A stretch of DNA of 64,000 nucleotides from Mesobacillus jeotgali. Its GTDB lineage: Bacteria > Bacillota > Bacilli > Bacillales > Cytobacillaceae. The stretch spans positions 184,001-248,000 of the forward strand of contig NZ_CP025025.1 in assembly GCF_002874535.1 (NCBI RefSeq), given 5' to 3'. The position numbers and the translations under genes were made by a program. Shown here one piece after another: positions 48,061 to 57,060 of the stretch; position 1 is the stretch's first letter, and every line of letters starts with the position of its first letter. The notes beneath the pieces are model-generated. The model ran no database searches. It was not told the DNA's origin and saw only the letters and a program-made list of their open reading frames with translations.

Positions 48061-50118
48061 ATGATGATCCTGGAAAAAATGGAGCCAGTTTCGATCGCGG
48101 CTATTCAAGAGAATGGCATACGATCTGTCGTGGATTGGTTTGATGACCATAAGGAATATTTCTATAGTTTTGGCTGGCATTTTGTTCAAAATCAGCAGCA
48201 GATGGAGGAGCTTTTTTACAGGTCGATCCTGAAGGTGCATAAGGAGTTTCCACGGTATAAAGGGAATTTGTCGTTCAAAATGTGGGTCACTTCGATTTTT
48301 ATTCAAAACATCCGCGAGCTTTCAAGTTTGCAAGATTCAGAGGAAATGAATCCGAAGCCGAAAGTGTTTGCAGGGATGAATCAACTGGGAAAGGAAGCGC
48401 TGGTTCTTACATATGTTACAGGTTTTACCCTTGAAGAGACTTCGCAAGTCCTCGATGTTCCGGCTGGAAAAATAAAGGACTTGTTGTTCTCTGGTATTCA
48501 GTCGGTCAGAAAACAAATGGATGGAGCCGACTATCATGGCTGTGAGCAGTTCCGGAAGCATTATATTGATTACATGGAAAAAGAGATGGAACGTCCGGCG
48601 AAGATTGAGTTTGAGATTCATCTTTATAACTGCAGGGAATGTCAGGAGGATTTTTCGAGCTTCCAGGAAGTCGCGATGACGAGATTGAATCATGTTGAGG
48701 AAGGCGATGGCCTGAGTGTGCACCCTCAACTAATGGAAAACGTCAAAAAGAGATTGGCAGAAAAGAAGGAACAGAGACAGCGGAAGAATAAAAAACGCAA
48801 AAAATGGGCGCTTGGTCTTGCGAGTGCTTTGGCCTTCATCGTGGCAATCGGCTTCATTACCGGTGCGTTTCCAAAGGTATATTATGCATGGACGGAAGAA
48901 GACATACATTTGCGGGAATTTCTTCAGGAGGGCTTTGGCCAGAGGCTGAATCTGGAAGCGGAAAGCAACGGAGTGAAGGTGAAAATCAAGGGCGTAGTGG
49001 CGGATGACATCCAGACGCTTGTTTTCTATGAAATTCATGATACGAAGGAAGATAAGCAACATTTCATGACCTTTGAGGATGGGGTGACTGTAGAGAACGA
49101 ATTTGACATTATGAAACGCGACACTTATCCACGCTATTCTTTTCCAGATGTCGAGGCGGAAATGAACAAAGGTGGCAAAAACGTTTTTTATGGAAAGATT
49201 GCGCTACGACCGCTTGAAGAAGACCAGGGTGAAATCAAACTGAGGATCACCAAAATCCAGGAATTGGCTAACGATGCTGGAGTATCATTTGGTTTTAGAG
49301 CTGGTGAATATAAAAACGGTTACTGGAGCTTCGAGTTCCCGGTAACCAAACAGCCTACCACGGAGTACGAAATCAATGAACAAAGAGAACTTGAGGGCGT
49401 TGCTATCCGATTCGAAAAATTGATTGTTGCTCCTACCGCAACTTTTTTACAATTTGGCATCAATACAGAAAAGCTGGAGAAGCGAATCGATTTCCTCAAT
49501 TTTAAATCGCTGGAAGTGAACAATAAAAAAGTGGAGGCAGAACGATATGGCAGCCACTTTATGGATCACCAGCTGGACGGTTCCTGGACTGGTTTCCAAG
49601 CCTATTTCGACCCGCTTTATGGTGAGAAAGTCAAAGATTTTAAAGCGCAATTAGACTCGATCTATTTATCGATTGTAGATCATAAAAGCATCGAACTTAG
49701 CGGAAATGAGACATTCCCGCAGACAATTGAGTATGCAGGCAGCACCATCTGGATCGATAAGTCAGAAGCCGGGCAGTCAACTGAGATTATTATACGTAAT
49801 GATGACCTGGAAAATCAGGAATATGAATCACTTCACATTGATTTTGTTGACGAAAATGGTCAACAGCCTAACATCACCCATGTAGATTCCAAAGGAGTGC
49901 TGGTAGACAAAAACGGCGTAGAATATGATCCGCAAAAAGGGCCAATCGACTATGAAAAATTGGAGCAACCACGCCATTTCGTCACAGAACAATCCATGAG
50001 AGTAGAAGGCATCGACGATAAATCCATGAAACTCCAGATCACCGGTTATAACAGCCTGAAGTACCTGGATGAAGTTTGGGATCTTGGAGCGGTGTTGGTG
50101 TCTCAAGATAAGGAATAA
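48061..50118 (+). CDS. Sigma factor fused to its anti-sigma/DUF4179-type receptor
   Basis: 685 residues in one chain. About 15-95: sigma region 2-like (FYSFGWHFVQNQQQMEELFYRSIL...FKMWVTSIFIQNIREL). About 105-150: region 4-like helix-turn-helix (GKEALVLTYVTGFTLEETSQVLDVPAGKIKDLLFSGI). About 155-200: zinc anti-sigma motif H-x3-C-x2-C (EIHLYNCRECQ). About 245-265: one transmembrane helix. Then a large extracellular DUF4179/DUF5643-like region. ATG 48061 follows GGGGGAAG; no frameshift is seen. A parallel split pair exists at 39235/39758. Confidence 0.8.
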   Translation: MMILEKMEPVSIAAIQENGIRSVVDWFDDHKEYFYSFGWHFVQNQQQMEELFYRSILKVHKEFPRYKGNLSFKMWVTSIFIQNIRELSSLQDSEEMNPKPKVFAGMNQLGKEALVLTYVTGFTLEETSQVLDVPAGKIKDLLFSGIQSVRKQMDGADYHGCEQFRKHYIDYMEKEMERPAKIEFEIHLYNCRECQEDFSSFQEVAMTRLNHVEEGDGLSVHPQLMENVKKRLAEKKEQRQRKNKKRKKWALGLASALAFIVAIGFITGAFPKVYYAWTEEDIHLREFLQEGFGQRLNLEAESNGVKVKIKGVVADDIQTLVFYEIHDTKEDKQHFMTFEDGVTVENEFDIMKRDTYPRYSFPDVEAEMNKGGKNVFYGKIALRPLEEDQGEIKLRITKIQELANDAGVSFGFRAGEYKNGYWSFEFPVTKQPTTEYEINEQRELEGVAIRFEKLIVAPTATFLQFGINTEKLEKRIDFLNFKSLEVNNKKVEAERYGSHFMDHQLDGSWTGFQAYFDPLYGEKVKDFKAQLDSIYLSIVDHKSIELSGNETFPQTIEYAGSTIWIDKSEAGQSTEIIIRNDDLENQEYESLHIDFVDENGQQPNITHVDSKGVLVDKNGVEYDPQKGPIDYEKLEQPRHFVTEQSMRVEGIDDKSMKLQITGYNSLKYLDEVWDLGAVLVSQDKE

Positions 50119-50160
50119 GGGGGACTGAAAAACCGTCCCCTTAGTTACGGGTTCTTATAA

Positions 50161-50199
50161 AAATAAGAAAAGGCACGAATAAAGTGCCCTTTCTTATTG
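50161..50199. terminator. Bidirectional terminator
   Basis: AATAAGAAAaGGCAC / GTGCCcTTTCTTATT between convergent genes. Confidence 0.88.
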
Positions 50200-50207
50200 G
50201 AATTACT

Positions 50208-50603
50208 CTATTTTGCATTTACATCTGGCTGATGAATGCCAAATATATTTCCTTCTGTATCTTTATAATACCCCTGCCACGCCATGCCAGGCAGAGCGTA
50301 TTTTGGCAATGCTACTACGCCACCATTATTAAGAATTTTTGTTTCAGTCGCATCGTAATCTTCTACTCCCATTGTACATGCATAACCATTCAAAGGCTGG
50401 TTTGATTCTGGAGGGGGACCTTGACGTTGCATTAAGGCACCGTTAATTCCAGGCTCATCTTCACCACCAGTCACAGCCCCAAAATAAGGCATACCAGCAT
50501 ATTCGCTCCAATCTTCAAATGCCCATCCAAATACTTCACCATAAAACGTTTTAGCACGGTCCATGTTATCTACATGTATTTCGAAATGTACTAATCTACC
50601 CAT
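50208..50603 (-). CDS. VOC (glyoxalase-like) family protein
   Basis: 131 residues; VHFEIHVDNMDRAKTFYGEVFGW and KDTEGNIFGIHQPD mark the two halves of the VOC fold, in the subgroup often labelled 27-kDa-antigen-like glyoxalase. ATG 50603 follows CAGGAGG. Substrate unknown. Confidence 0.88.
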   Translation of the reverse strand: MGRLVHFEIHVDNMDRAKTFYGEVFGWAFEDWSEYAGMPYFGAVTGGEDEPGINGALMQRQGPPPESNQPLNGYACTMGVEDYDATETKILNNGGVVALPKYALPGMAWQGYYKDTEGNIFGIHQPDVNAK

Positions 50604-50907
50604 GATTACCTCCTGATTATAAAAACATAGTAAACACATCTTCTTGTATGTATTTTCTACATGACTGTTGGGCACTCCTCCTTCATTACGGTATTAAATT
50701 GATGATTTATACATAAATGCGATGTGCTAGAGAACAACCTTTGTTTGAGAACTTGGGCACTTGCTAAGCAGTATAAATATACTGCGCATTAAAACGGCAT
50801 CATTGAAGGAAAACACGAATAAAATCCGTAAAGAAAAATATATAAAGAATAAGTGTATATGGACAACTACTCTTTTCGATAAATTGGAACTATAAGGTGC
50901 TGATCTT

Positions 50908-51087
50908 TTGAATAGGAATAAAAATCTACAATTATTCATCTTTTTGCTCGTTTGTCTGCTTATAGTTCTAATTGTTCATGTTATCATCCACACAAAAGTT
51001 TATGTAGTGTACAGTGCAAGTCTCGGTTCAGTCTTCATGATTGGATTGGTTATCTTCCTGATTGTATACCTCTATTTAAACGGGTGA
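50908..51087 (+). CDS. Small two-helix membrane protein
   Basis: 59 residues from TTG 50908, AAGGTG about 9 nt upstream. Two hydrophobic helices with a short polar turn (HTKVYVVYSAS). Unknown function. Confidence 0.5.
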   Translation: MNRNKNLQLFIFLLVCLLIVLIVHVIIHTKVYVVYSASLGSVFMIGLVIFLIVYLYLNG

Positions 51088-51160
51088 AGTGATTCAATTC
51101 GGTTTTTTACGGACTAGAACGTAAGTCAAAGTTTTTTAAAAATTTAACTTTCCATGAGTT

Positions 51161-51236
51161 GGTCGATATATTGCAAAATGTGGTCGATATAATTAAAAAT
51201 CCGCCGATATATTGAAAAATGTGGTCGATATATTTA
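51161..51236. repeat. Phased GGTCGATATA repeat, four copies at 20-21 bp
   Basis: CGATATA cores at 51164, 51185, 51205 and 51226; two units carry the longer AAAATGTGGTCGATATA. Lies 60 bp upstream of the second TTTATTGGCG array. Confidence 0.8.
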
Positions 51237-51299
51237 AATATAATTAATTTGTATTTTAAGTGTAGGTTATTTATTTGAGAAATCTACCTGCATGCTATG

Positions 51300-51415
51300 T
51301 TTATTGGCGATTTTCAAGATTTATTGGCGAAAAATTAATTTTATTGGCGATAATGAGCTGTTTATTGGCGAAAAGCAAATTTTATTGGCGACTTGGAAAT
51401 TTTCGCTGGTTTTTT
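51300..51415. repeat. Phased TTTATTGGCG repeat, five copies at 20-21 bp (locus 2)
   Basis: Starts at 51300, 51320, 51340, 51361 and 51381. The order of variants and the downstream CGACTTGGAAATTTTCG and TTTTTTCCA match locus 1 at 43411, so the whole array was copied. Confidence 0.88.
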
Positions 51416-51476
51416 CCAGTTAAGACGAGAGGAAGCTGGGGGAGGATTCTGGTGTCCGGGAATAGTAGAATGTGGG

Positions 51477-51500
51477 ACGGGACGGGAAAACCGTCCCTTT
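51477..51500. terminator. Hairpin after the PfkB gene
   Basis: GGGACGG / CCGTCCC with an AAAA-type loop; weak T tail. Confidence 0.5.
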
Positions 51501-51506
51501 GTCTGT

Positions 51507-52391
51507 TTACAAAGCTCCCAACTTAGTGGCCGATCTCGCTCCGGCTTTATTGGCAAACTCCGTATAATCCATCAATTCAGCTTCGTTTTTAGGAATCCCT
51601 CTGTCATGAAAACAAGATAAAAGGGCGGCCATGAATGCGTCGCCGGCACCTGTTGTGTCCACTGCTTTGACCGGAATTCCGGGAACATGCACCATCGTAT
51701 TATCATGAATGGCATACGCGCCGTCTTTTCCTTTTGTGATAAAAAGAAAAGGAATCTCCATTTTTGTTAGGTGTTCCAATCCTTTATTTTCGGTTAAAAA
51801 ATGCAATTCATCCTCAGTCATTTTTACGATATCAGCCTGTTTAACAAAAGATAGGATCGTTTCTCTACACTGATTCTCACTTTCCCATCGTTTCAACCGG
51901 ATATTTGTATCAAAGGCTTTTAGCAGTTTCTCTTCTTTTGCATATTGAAGAGCTTGCTCAGTTGTTTTCCTTGCTATTGGATGAAAAAGAGTGCCGGATC
52001 CAAAGTAAAAGATTTTACTATTCATAAACGGCTTTTTATCAAGTTCTTCCGAGGTGATCCACTCATCTGGGGTTTCATTAACGTAAGCATGAAAGTACCG
52101 TTCTCCATGCTGATTCAAGTGAATATAAACAGAGCAGATTCTTTTATCTGAATGATAGGAACTAAAGGAAAGATCAATTTTCTCCTTCTTTAACTCTCCC
52201 TCTACAAATGTACTCGTTTCATCCCTTCCCAGCTTGCATAAATAATACGAGGGAATGCCATGTCGGCTGACCCCAACTGCTACATTAACAGTAGCTCCCC
52301 CTAACAATCGCTGGAACGCTGTATTGGAGGAATCTGTTGCAATAAAATCAACGATTACTTCGCCCAGTGATGTAATCCCCTGTTTTTTCAA
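51507..52391 (-). CDS. PfkB-family carbohydrate kinase (fructokinase-like)
   Basis: 294 residues. GEVIVDFIA and LLGGATVNVAVGVSRHG at the N-terminus, and the catalytic DTTGAGDAF near 245, are typical ribokinase-fold sugar kinases. Closest in style to Bacillus fructokinases (YdjE-like). TTGAAAAAA start region; TGAAAAGAAAGGAG lies upstream. No sugar transporter is adjacent. Confidence 0.88.
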   Translation of the reverse strand: MKKQGITSLGEVIVDFIATDSSNTAFQRLLGGATVNVAVGVSRHGIPSYYLCKLGRDETSTFVEGELKKEKIDLSFSSYHSDKRICSVYIHLNQHGERYFHAYVNETPDEWITSEELDKKPFMNSKIFYFGSGTLFHPIARKTTEQALQYAKEEKLLKAFDTNIRLKRWESENQCRETILSFVKQADIVKMTEDELHFLTENKGLEHLTKMEIPFLFITKGKDGAYAIHDNTMVHVPGIPVKAVDTTGAGDAFMAALLSCFHDRGIPKNEAELMDYTEFANKAGARSATKLGAL

Positions 52392-52543
52392 TATATGGCT
52401 CCTTTCTTTTCATGAAAAAGAAATATTTTAAGAATATATTAACAGCTATTTCAGCTGCTTGGGAAGCAGGGGGGAGATTTCTGCTCTCATAAAAAGAATC
52501 TTCAATTAGCATCGGGACATCCTACAACCAGGAGGGATGTTTT

Positions 52544-53770
52544 TTGAAGAATATTTTGATTGTCCTGCTAATTCTCATGAATTTTCTTTTACCAATGGCA
52601 GTTAGTGCAGAAACCCCGCTCACGGCTGCGTTTATCCGTGATCATCAGCTATGGATCAAAACAGGGGAACAGGAAAGGCAAATTACAAAAGGGCGGTATG
52701 TGTATTCCCCGAAATGGTCATATGATGGACGTTTCCTTGCCTATATTGATGGAGATGAACAAGGGGGAAAATCGGATTTATTCATTTATGATACCATGGC
52801 TAAAGAAAGCTACCAGCCTTATATAAGGGTTGAAACATCTGACTTTAAATGGTCACCGGTAAAAAATCAGTTAGCCTATACGGACCATGGATTATTGAAC
52901 GTGACAAAAGTGAAGGGTGGCCGCCCGCAGGGTTTCGAGAATGTTGCACTGGGGGTAAGCGGGTTCGAATGGTTTCCGAATGGTGAAAATTTTATTGTTT
53001 CCTCGCAATCCAGTTTGCGTCCTACCGGGTGGGGACCAATCCCGCTCTATAAGATCCCGGTCAATGCGAATCTTGCAAAGGAAAAAATGCAGAAATTTTA
53101 TACGATCCAAACACATGAACCAGACTTGTTTGGTATTGATGCTGACTATTTTAAGTGGAGCCATGATGGAAAATGGGTCAGTTTTATTCTGATTCCTACG
53201 GCTTCCTGGTCGATGGACAGCCAAACATTATGTGTCCTGTCAAACCAAGGAGAACAATTTCAGGCAGTAGGAAAAATGCTGGGATACAAGGACTGGTTCA
53301 AGTGGGCACCATCCTCCAACCAGCTGGCCTATATTTCAGGTGAAGGAAGATTTTTTGTTGAAAACAAGAAGACCAGAATCGCTGACATACCGATTTTTAA
53401 GGAACAGAAGGAATACACACCCGTGGGTTTTGTAGACCTTGATTTGGAATGGTACTCACAGAATCAAGTAATCGTCGCCCGTGCAAAAGAAAACAAGGAG
53501 TGGACAGAAGGCCCTGTCCCAACGATGTACACGGCACTGTATGAAATCAATATCAAAACCGAGGAGCAAAAACAAATCACTTTTCCGAAAAAGAATGAAC
53601 TTGATATAGATCCACAAATGGCTGACCAGCATCTTGCCTGGTTTCGAAAGAATCCGAATGATGTGCAGGGCGATGTATGGGTGAAGGAAGGCTTGAGTGG
53701 GGAAGAGTATAAATGGATCAAGAACGTTGATTCCGCTCCGGTGTTTTTGATTGTAAAAGAAAAGAAATGA
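52544..53770 (+). CDS. Secreted TolB-like beta-propeller protein
   Basis: 408 residues from TTG 52544 (AGGAGGG upstream). Signal peptide (to about residue 24, VSA|ET) then repeated WSYDGRFLAYIDGDE, WSPVKNQLAYT, WFPNGENFIVS, WSHDGKWVSF, WAPSSNQLAYI units, the PD40/TolB beta-propeller pattern. Probably extracellular; function unknown. Confidence 0.8.
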   Translation: MKNILIVLLILMNFLLPMAVSAETPLTAAFIRDHQLWIKTGEQERQITKGRYVYSPKWSYDGRFLAYIDGDEQGGKSDLFIYDTMAKESYQPYIRVETSDFKWSPVKNQLAYTDHGLLNVTKVKGGRPQGFENVALGVSGFEWFPNGENFIVSSQSSLRPTGWGPIPLYKIPVNANLAKEKMQKFYTIQTHEPDLFGIDADYFKWSHDGKWVSFILIPTASWSMDSQTLCVLSNQGEQFQAVGKMLGYKDWFKWAPSSNQLAYISGEGRFFVENKKTRIADIPIFKEQKEYTPVGFVDLDLEWYSQNQVIVARAKENKEWTEGPVPTMYTALYEINIKTEEQKQITFPKKNELDIDPQMADQHLAWFRKNPNDVQGDVWVKEGLSGEEYKWIKNVDSAPVFLIVKEKK

Positions 53771-53820
53771 CAGGGACGGAATTGTCAGGAGTTGGAGACA
53801 AGTTTTGTTGACCGCGACGC

Positions 53821-53855
53821 AAAAAAAAGCAGCGAATTACTTCGCTGCTTCAGTA
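53821..53855 (-). terminator. Terminator of the M48 gene
   Basis: AAGCAGCGAA / TTCGCTGCTT with TTAC loop; minus-strand exit TTTTTT. Confidence 0.88.
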
Positions 53856-53856
53856 A

Positions 53857-55740
53857 TCAAGATGCTTGTTCTGTATCAGATACAGAATAAATTAGAGAAT
53901 TTCCTACGTTCATCAAGTTTTTTCGTAAATCCTTCTTATCATTCAGGATGATGACGCATGTATCCTCGAACTCTCCGAGATTATTAATATATTTTTCATA
54001 TAAAGCCTCTTCAGCTTCATCTAAATCTGTACTTTTCGGAAGTGACAGGTCAAGTCCTAGCACATACTGTTTACGCTCTGGAATCGAAGTGAGTTGCTTT
54101 TTTACAAGATAAGCATTTGTAATTTCCCTGTACTGTGCAAGCTGGTTTATGCCTGCGAGTATTTCTTTGCTATTTTTGTCATGAGTGATAAAGTGGTCTG
54201 TTGGCTGGATAAAATCGCACTCTTCATTAGAAGCTTCTACGATTTCTTCCCACTTCACCAGTTCATCTCTCGTTTTTTCAAATAACTCGCTTTGTTCAGT
54301 GTCATAATAGTAGCCGCATAACAGATCAAGTCCTGGCAAACGCAATTCCCAATCATAGGACATAGCAAGGTGGATCAACTTGATTCCTTTGTCTGCAGTG
54401 TCTTTTGACTCTAAATAATGCTCTCCCAACGTCAATAGCGCCCCTGCAGTTCGCGGATCTTCAGAATGCTTTTCAGCAATCTCCACATATAATGGAATCG
54501 CTGCTTCCAGACTATTGAATTCGACTGTCAGATAGGCTTTTTCCAGCAGTTCTTCAAGGGTGGCAACTGGTTTGTTGGATAACTCTTCGAATCGCTGCTT
54601 TGATTCATTAAAGTTTTCAATCTCTTCTTTCCAGTTATCCTGATTGTAATCAATCCACATTTTATTAAAATCACTGATTATTCGACCAGGATAAGCGAAG
54701 AAATAGTCAAGCGCAGATTCCTGTTGTTTTTTCGGCAATGCGGCTTCTACTCCAAGTGCAGCAAGTCTATCGCTTAAACAAGGGTGAGTGTCCGTCATAT
54801 AACTTTCCTCAGCTAGCTGTTCATTGAAATATTCGGTTGCTTTTTGATCAGTAAGTGACTGGAACTTTTCAGTGAAATTCGAATATGGCTGAGGGACACT
54901 GTTGGTCTTTGCGCATTCTTCAAACAATTCACTGTAAAAATCACGATAGTAATATGGAGCAGCCACAGAGATCACAGTCAAGGCTTCGCCCATTGCTGGC
55001 GAGGATGTTGCTAAGGCTGCAGAACGGTCTGCATCGTATTCTTCCTGCCTGGCCATCGCGAATGTATAGGCGTCAAACCTTGGATAAAACCACTGGAAGA
55101 ACTTTTTGAAGATGAACGTGCCGAATTGTTCATTTTCCTCCAATGAGTGCAATAGACGCCCCCAGCTCATTCTCAAACGGTATATTTTCGCGCCAAGAGC
55201 AGTGTCAGAATTAGAAATATGAGCAAGCTCATGGGCAAGGACTGCCGTAAATTGTTCCTGGGAAAGTGTCGATAGAAGCGGGATTCCGATTACAAGGACG
55301 TTCCGCTTTTTTCCGAACATCCCATATGCTGAAATTTGTGCGACTGAGGCATTAAATTCACTATCCAGGACAATCGCATCGATCTGTGGTGTATTCAATC
55401 TAAGGCGCAAAGTATCAATCATCTCGAACAACTTGGGAGCTTCCTCCCGTTGCAGGTAATACCCATCAGGCATTTCCATTTTCACAATCAGGGCCTTGAT
55501 AATGAAGAATGACAAGGTTCCTGTCAAGAGCAGGACTTTCACATTTCCAAAGGTAAAATTCCCATCAGCAATCATCGCAATTGAAATGCCCATCAAAACT
55601 AAAAACAACGACAAAAATAATGCAACATAACCAAAACCAAGTCCAGTAAGCATAATGACTTTGAATCTGTAAAGCTTCGGGTTGGCAGATGCCTGCTTTT
55701 CAAGCTTGTTCACCAACGTTTCAAACTCTTGAACTGTCAT
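53857..55740 (-). CDS. M48 family metallopeptidase with TPR-like region
   Basis: 627 residues. Two transmembrane helices at about 28-50 and 65-88, then the zinc site HELAH (in LAHELAHIS) and the downstream Glu in RQEEYDADRSAA. Residues from about 370 on form a helical, TPR-like tail. It is like HtpX/Ste24-type membrane quality-control proteases but much longer. ATG 55740 has AAAGGGG 7 nt upstream, better than ATG 55746. Confidence 0.85.
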   Translation of the reverse strand: MTVQEFETLVNKLEKQASANPKLYRFKVIMLTGLGFGYVALFLSLFLVLMGISIAMIADGNFTFGNVKVLLLTGTLSFFIIKALIVKMEMPDGYYLQREEAPKLFEMIDTLRLRLNTPQIDAIVLDSEFNASVAQISAYGMFGKKRNVLVIGIPLLSTLSQEQFTAVLAHELAHISNSDTALGAKIYRLRMSWGRLLHSLEENEQFGTFIFKKFFQWFYPRFDAYTFAMARQEEYDADRSAALATSSPAMGEALTVISVAAPYYYRDFYSELFEECAKTNSVPQPYSNFTEKFQSLTDQKATEYFNEQLAEESYMTDTHPCLSDRLAALGVEAALPKKQQESALDYFFAYPGRIISDFNKMWIDYNQDNWKEEIENFNESKQRFEELSNKPVATLEELLEKAYLTVEFNSLEAAIPLYVEIAEKHSEDPRTAGALLTLGEHYLESKDTADKGIKLIHLAMSYDWELRLPGLDLLCGYYYDTEQSELFEKTRDELVKWEEIVEASNEECDFIQPTDHFITHDKNSKEILAGINQLAQYREITNAYLVKKQLTSIPERKQYVLGLDLSLPKSTDLDEAEEALYEKYINNLGEFEDTCVIILNDKKDLRKNLMNVGNSLIYSVSDTEQAS

Positions 55741-55910
55741 TCTCATTCCCCTTTAATTAAGTTGTCGATAGTATTATATCAGGGAGGAAGTTATTGCTAA
55801 AAGATGTTTTTTATTGGAAAATATTAAAATATTTGATATTGAGGAAATCCCGCTATTATTTGTGTATTAATCACGTGAATTTTTAAATAGGAACTTGGGG
55901 TTTATTCGAA

Positions 55911-56028
55911 GGTACGATAAGCCATGAAGAAGTACCCTTATGCAGCGGTTTGAGCCTACAAAGGGTACAATTACCGAAGAAAGATACGCTTATGGAGCCG
56001 TTTGAGCCCACATAAGGGTATCTTTCAT
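55911..56028. repeat. Two related hairpins 51-52 bp apart
   Basis: TACCCTTATGcAGC...TTTGAGCC...AGGGTA (55932-55978) and TACGCTTATGgAGC...TTTGAGCCC...AAGGGTATC (55983-56026) are homologous hairpins; their TTTGAGCC cores start at 55949 and 56001. Part of a third unit precedes. The second may serve as terminator of the GNAT gene. Confidence 0.75.
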
Positions 56029-56559
56029 TTATGTATTTCTAAGAACCGTAATGAATCCATCCAGAATTTGATGGCTTACTTTAAAGCCTTTACTTTTGTA
56101 AAAGTTCAGGGCGGCATCATTCCCGTTGGATACATAGATGAACTGGTCTTGAATATCATCCAGGGAATCCAGCCATTCCTTGGATTTTTCAAACAGTACC
56201 GACCCGATGCCCATGCTGCGGTATCCTTCTTTTATATAAAACTGCGAAAGGCAGCCGACATCATTTCCTTTTACGGAATCCATATCAAAGAAAGTAGCAA
56301 AAGCACTTGAATAAACTTCTTTTGGCGAAACATTGCTATACACGTATCCGACCATCTCATCACCATCCATCGCGGCAATGATATGATTCGCCTTCGCGTT
56401 TTTAACGGAGGGGACCATTCTCGTTTCAAAGCTCATGCCATCAAAGAGCTCCGGGCGAAAAGTGGCTAGTGATTTTTGATAGATCATCAACTCATTGCAA
56501 AGGTGTTTTACCAGGCTAATCTGATCATCAGGAACAAGCTCGTAACGGATTGGCATCAT
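56029..56559 (-). CDS. GNAT family N-acetyltransferase
   Basis: 176 residues. Acetyl-CoA motif in QFYIKEGYRSMGIGSVLF, and NDAALNFYKSKGF near the C-terminus. ATG 56559 follows AGAGGAAG; the open frame extends further up but without a start signal. A degenerate copy of the 3' half lies at 47503. Confidence 0.85.
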   Translation of the reverse strand: MMPIRYELVPDDQISLVKHLCNELMIYQKSLATFRPELFDGMSFETRMVPSVKNAKANHIIAAMDGDEMVGYVYSNVSPKEVYSSAFATFFDMDSVKGNDVGCLSQFYIKEGYRSMGIGSVLFEKSKEWLDSLDDIQDQFIYVSNGNDAALNFYKSKGFKVSHQILDGFITVLRNT

Positions 56560-56767
56560 CCAACTTCCTCTCTTAACAAGGTTCTTAATGGAATTATATC
56601 GCAATCCATCATTTCTTGATAACCAAAAAAACGCCTCATGAAGACCAATCGCTGTTCCCTCCCACGAGATCCCAGTGCCTTCGAGCTGTTGGCCGCAGGG
56701 AACAAGCCGAGCCAGCCGGTCATAGAATGAACATGAAAAAGTGGCCTGCCTGAAGGGAGAAATGAAC

Positions 56768-57016
56768 ATGATGATGCGCAATGGAATGTATTCACAGGGA
56801 ACACAAAACGGACCTATGAATGTGGTGGTAGTTGAGCCATATGTATATGCAGCTCTTCATAATCTTATCGGGAAAAGAGTCGTTCTGGATACAACACGTG
56901 GTTCAGTTAGCGGAATTGTAATGGATGCCAAGCCGGACCATGTGGCGATAAAGGAGCATGATTCCACATTTTTTGTCCGGATACGTGAAATCGTTTGGGT
57001 TATGCCGGAGAATTAA
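56768..57016 (+). CDS. yuzF: YuzF family protein (DUF2642)
   Basis: 82 residues. VVEPYVYAALHNLIGKRVVLDTTRGSVSGIV and DHVAIKEHDSTFFVRI-EIVWVMP match YuzF/DUF2642, Sm-like small beta barrels linked to spore coats (CotP/GerQ-like neighbourhoods). Several ATGs lie close; 56768 has AAGGGAG 8 nt upstream. Confidence 0.82.
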   Translation: MMMRNGMYSQGTQNGPMNVVVVEPYVYAALHNLIGKRVVLDTTRGSVSGIVMDAKPDHVAIKEHDSTFFVRIREIVWVMPEN

Positions 57017-57026
57017 AGTTGGATTG

Positions 57027-57060
57027 TAAAAAAAGAAGCAAAGGGAGCACCCTTTGCTTC
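57027..57060. terminator. Bidirectional terminator
   Basis: GAAGCAAAGGG / CCCTTTGCTTC, overlapping the end of the YibE/F gene. Confidence 0.85.
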
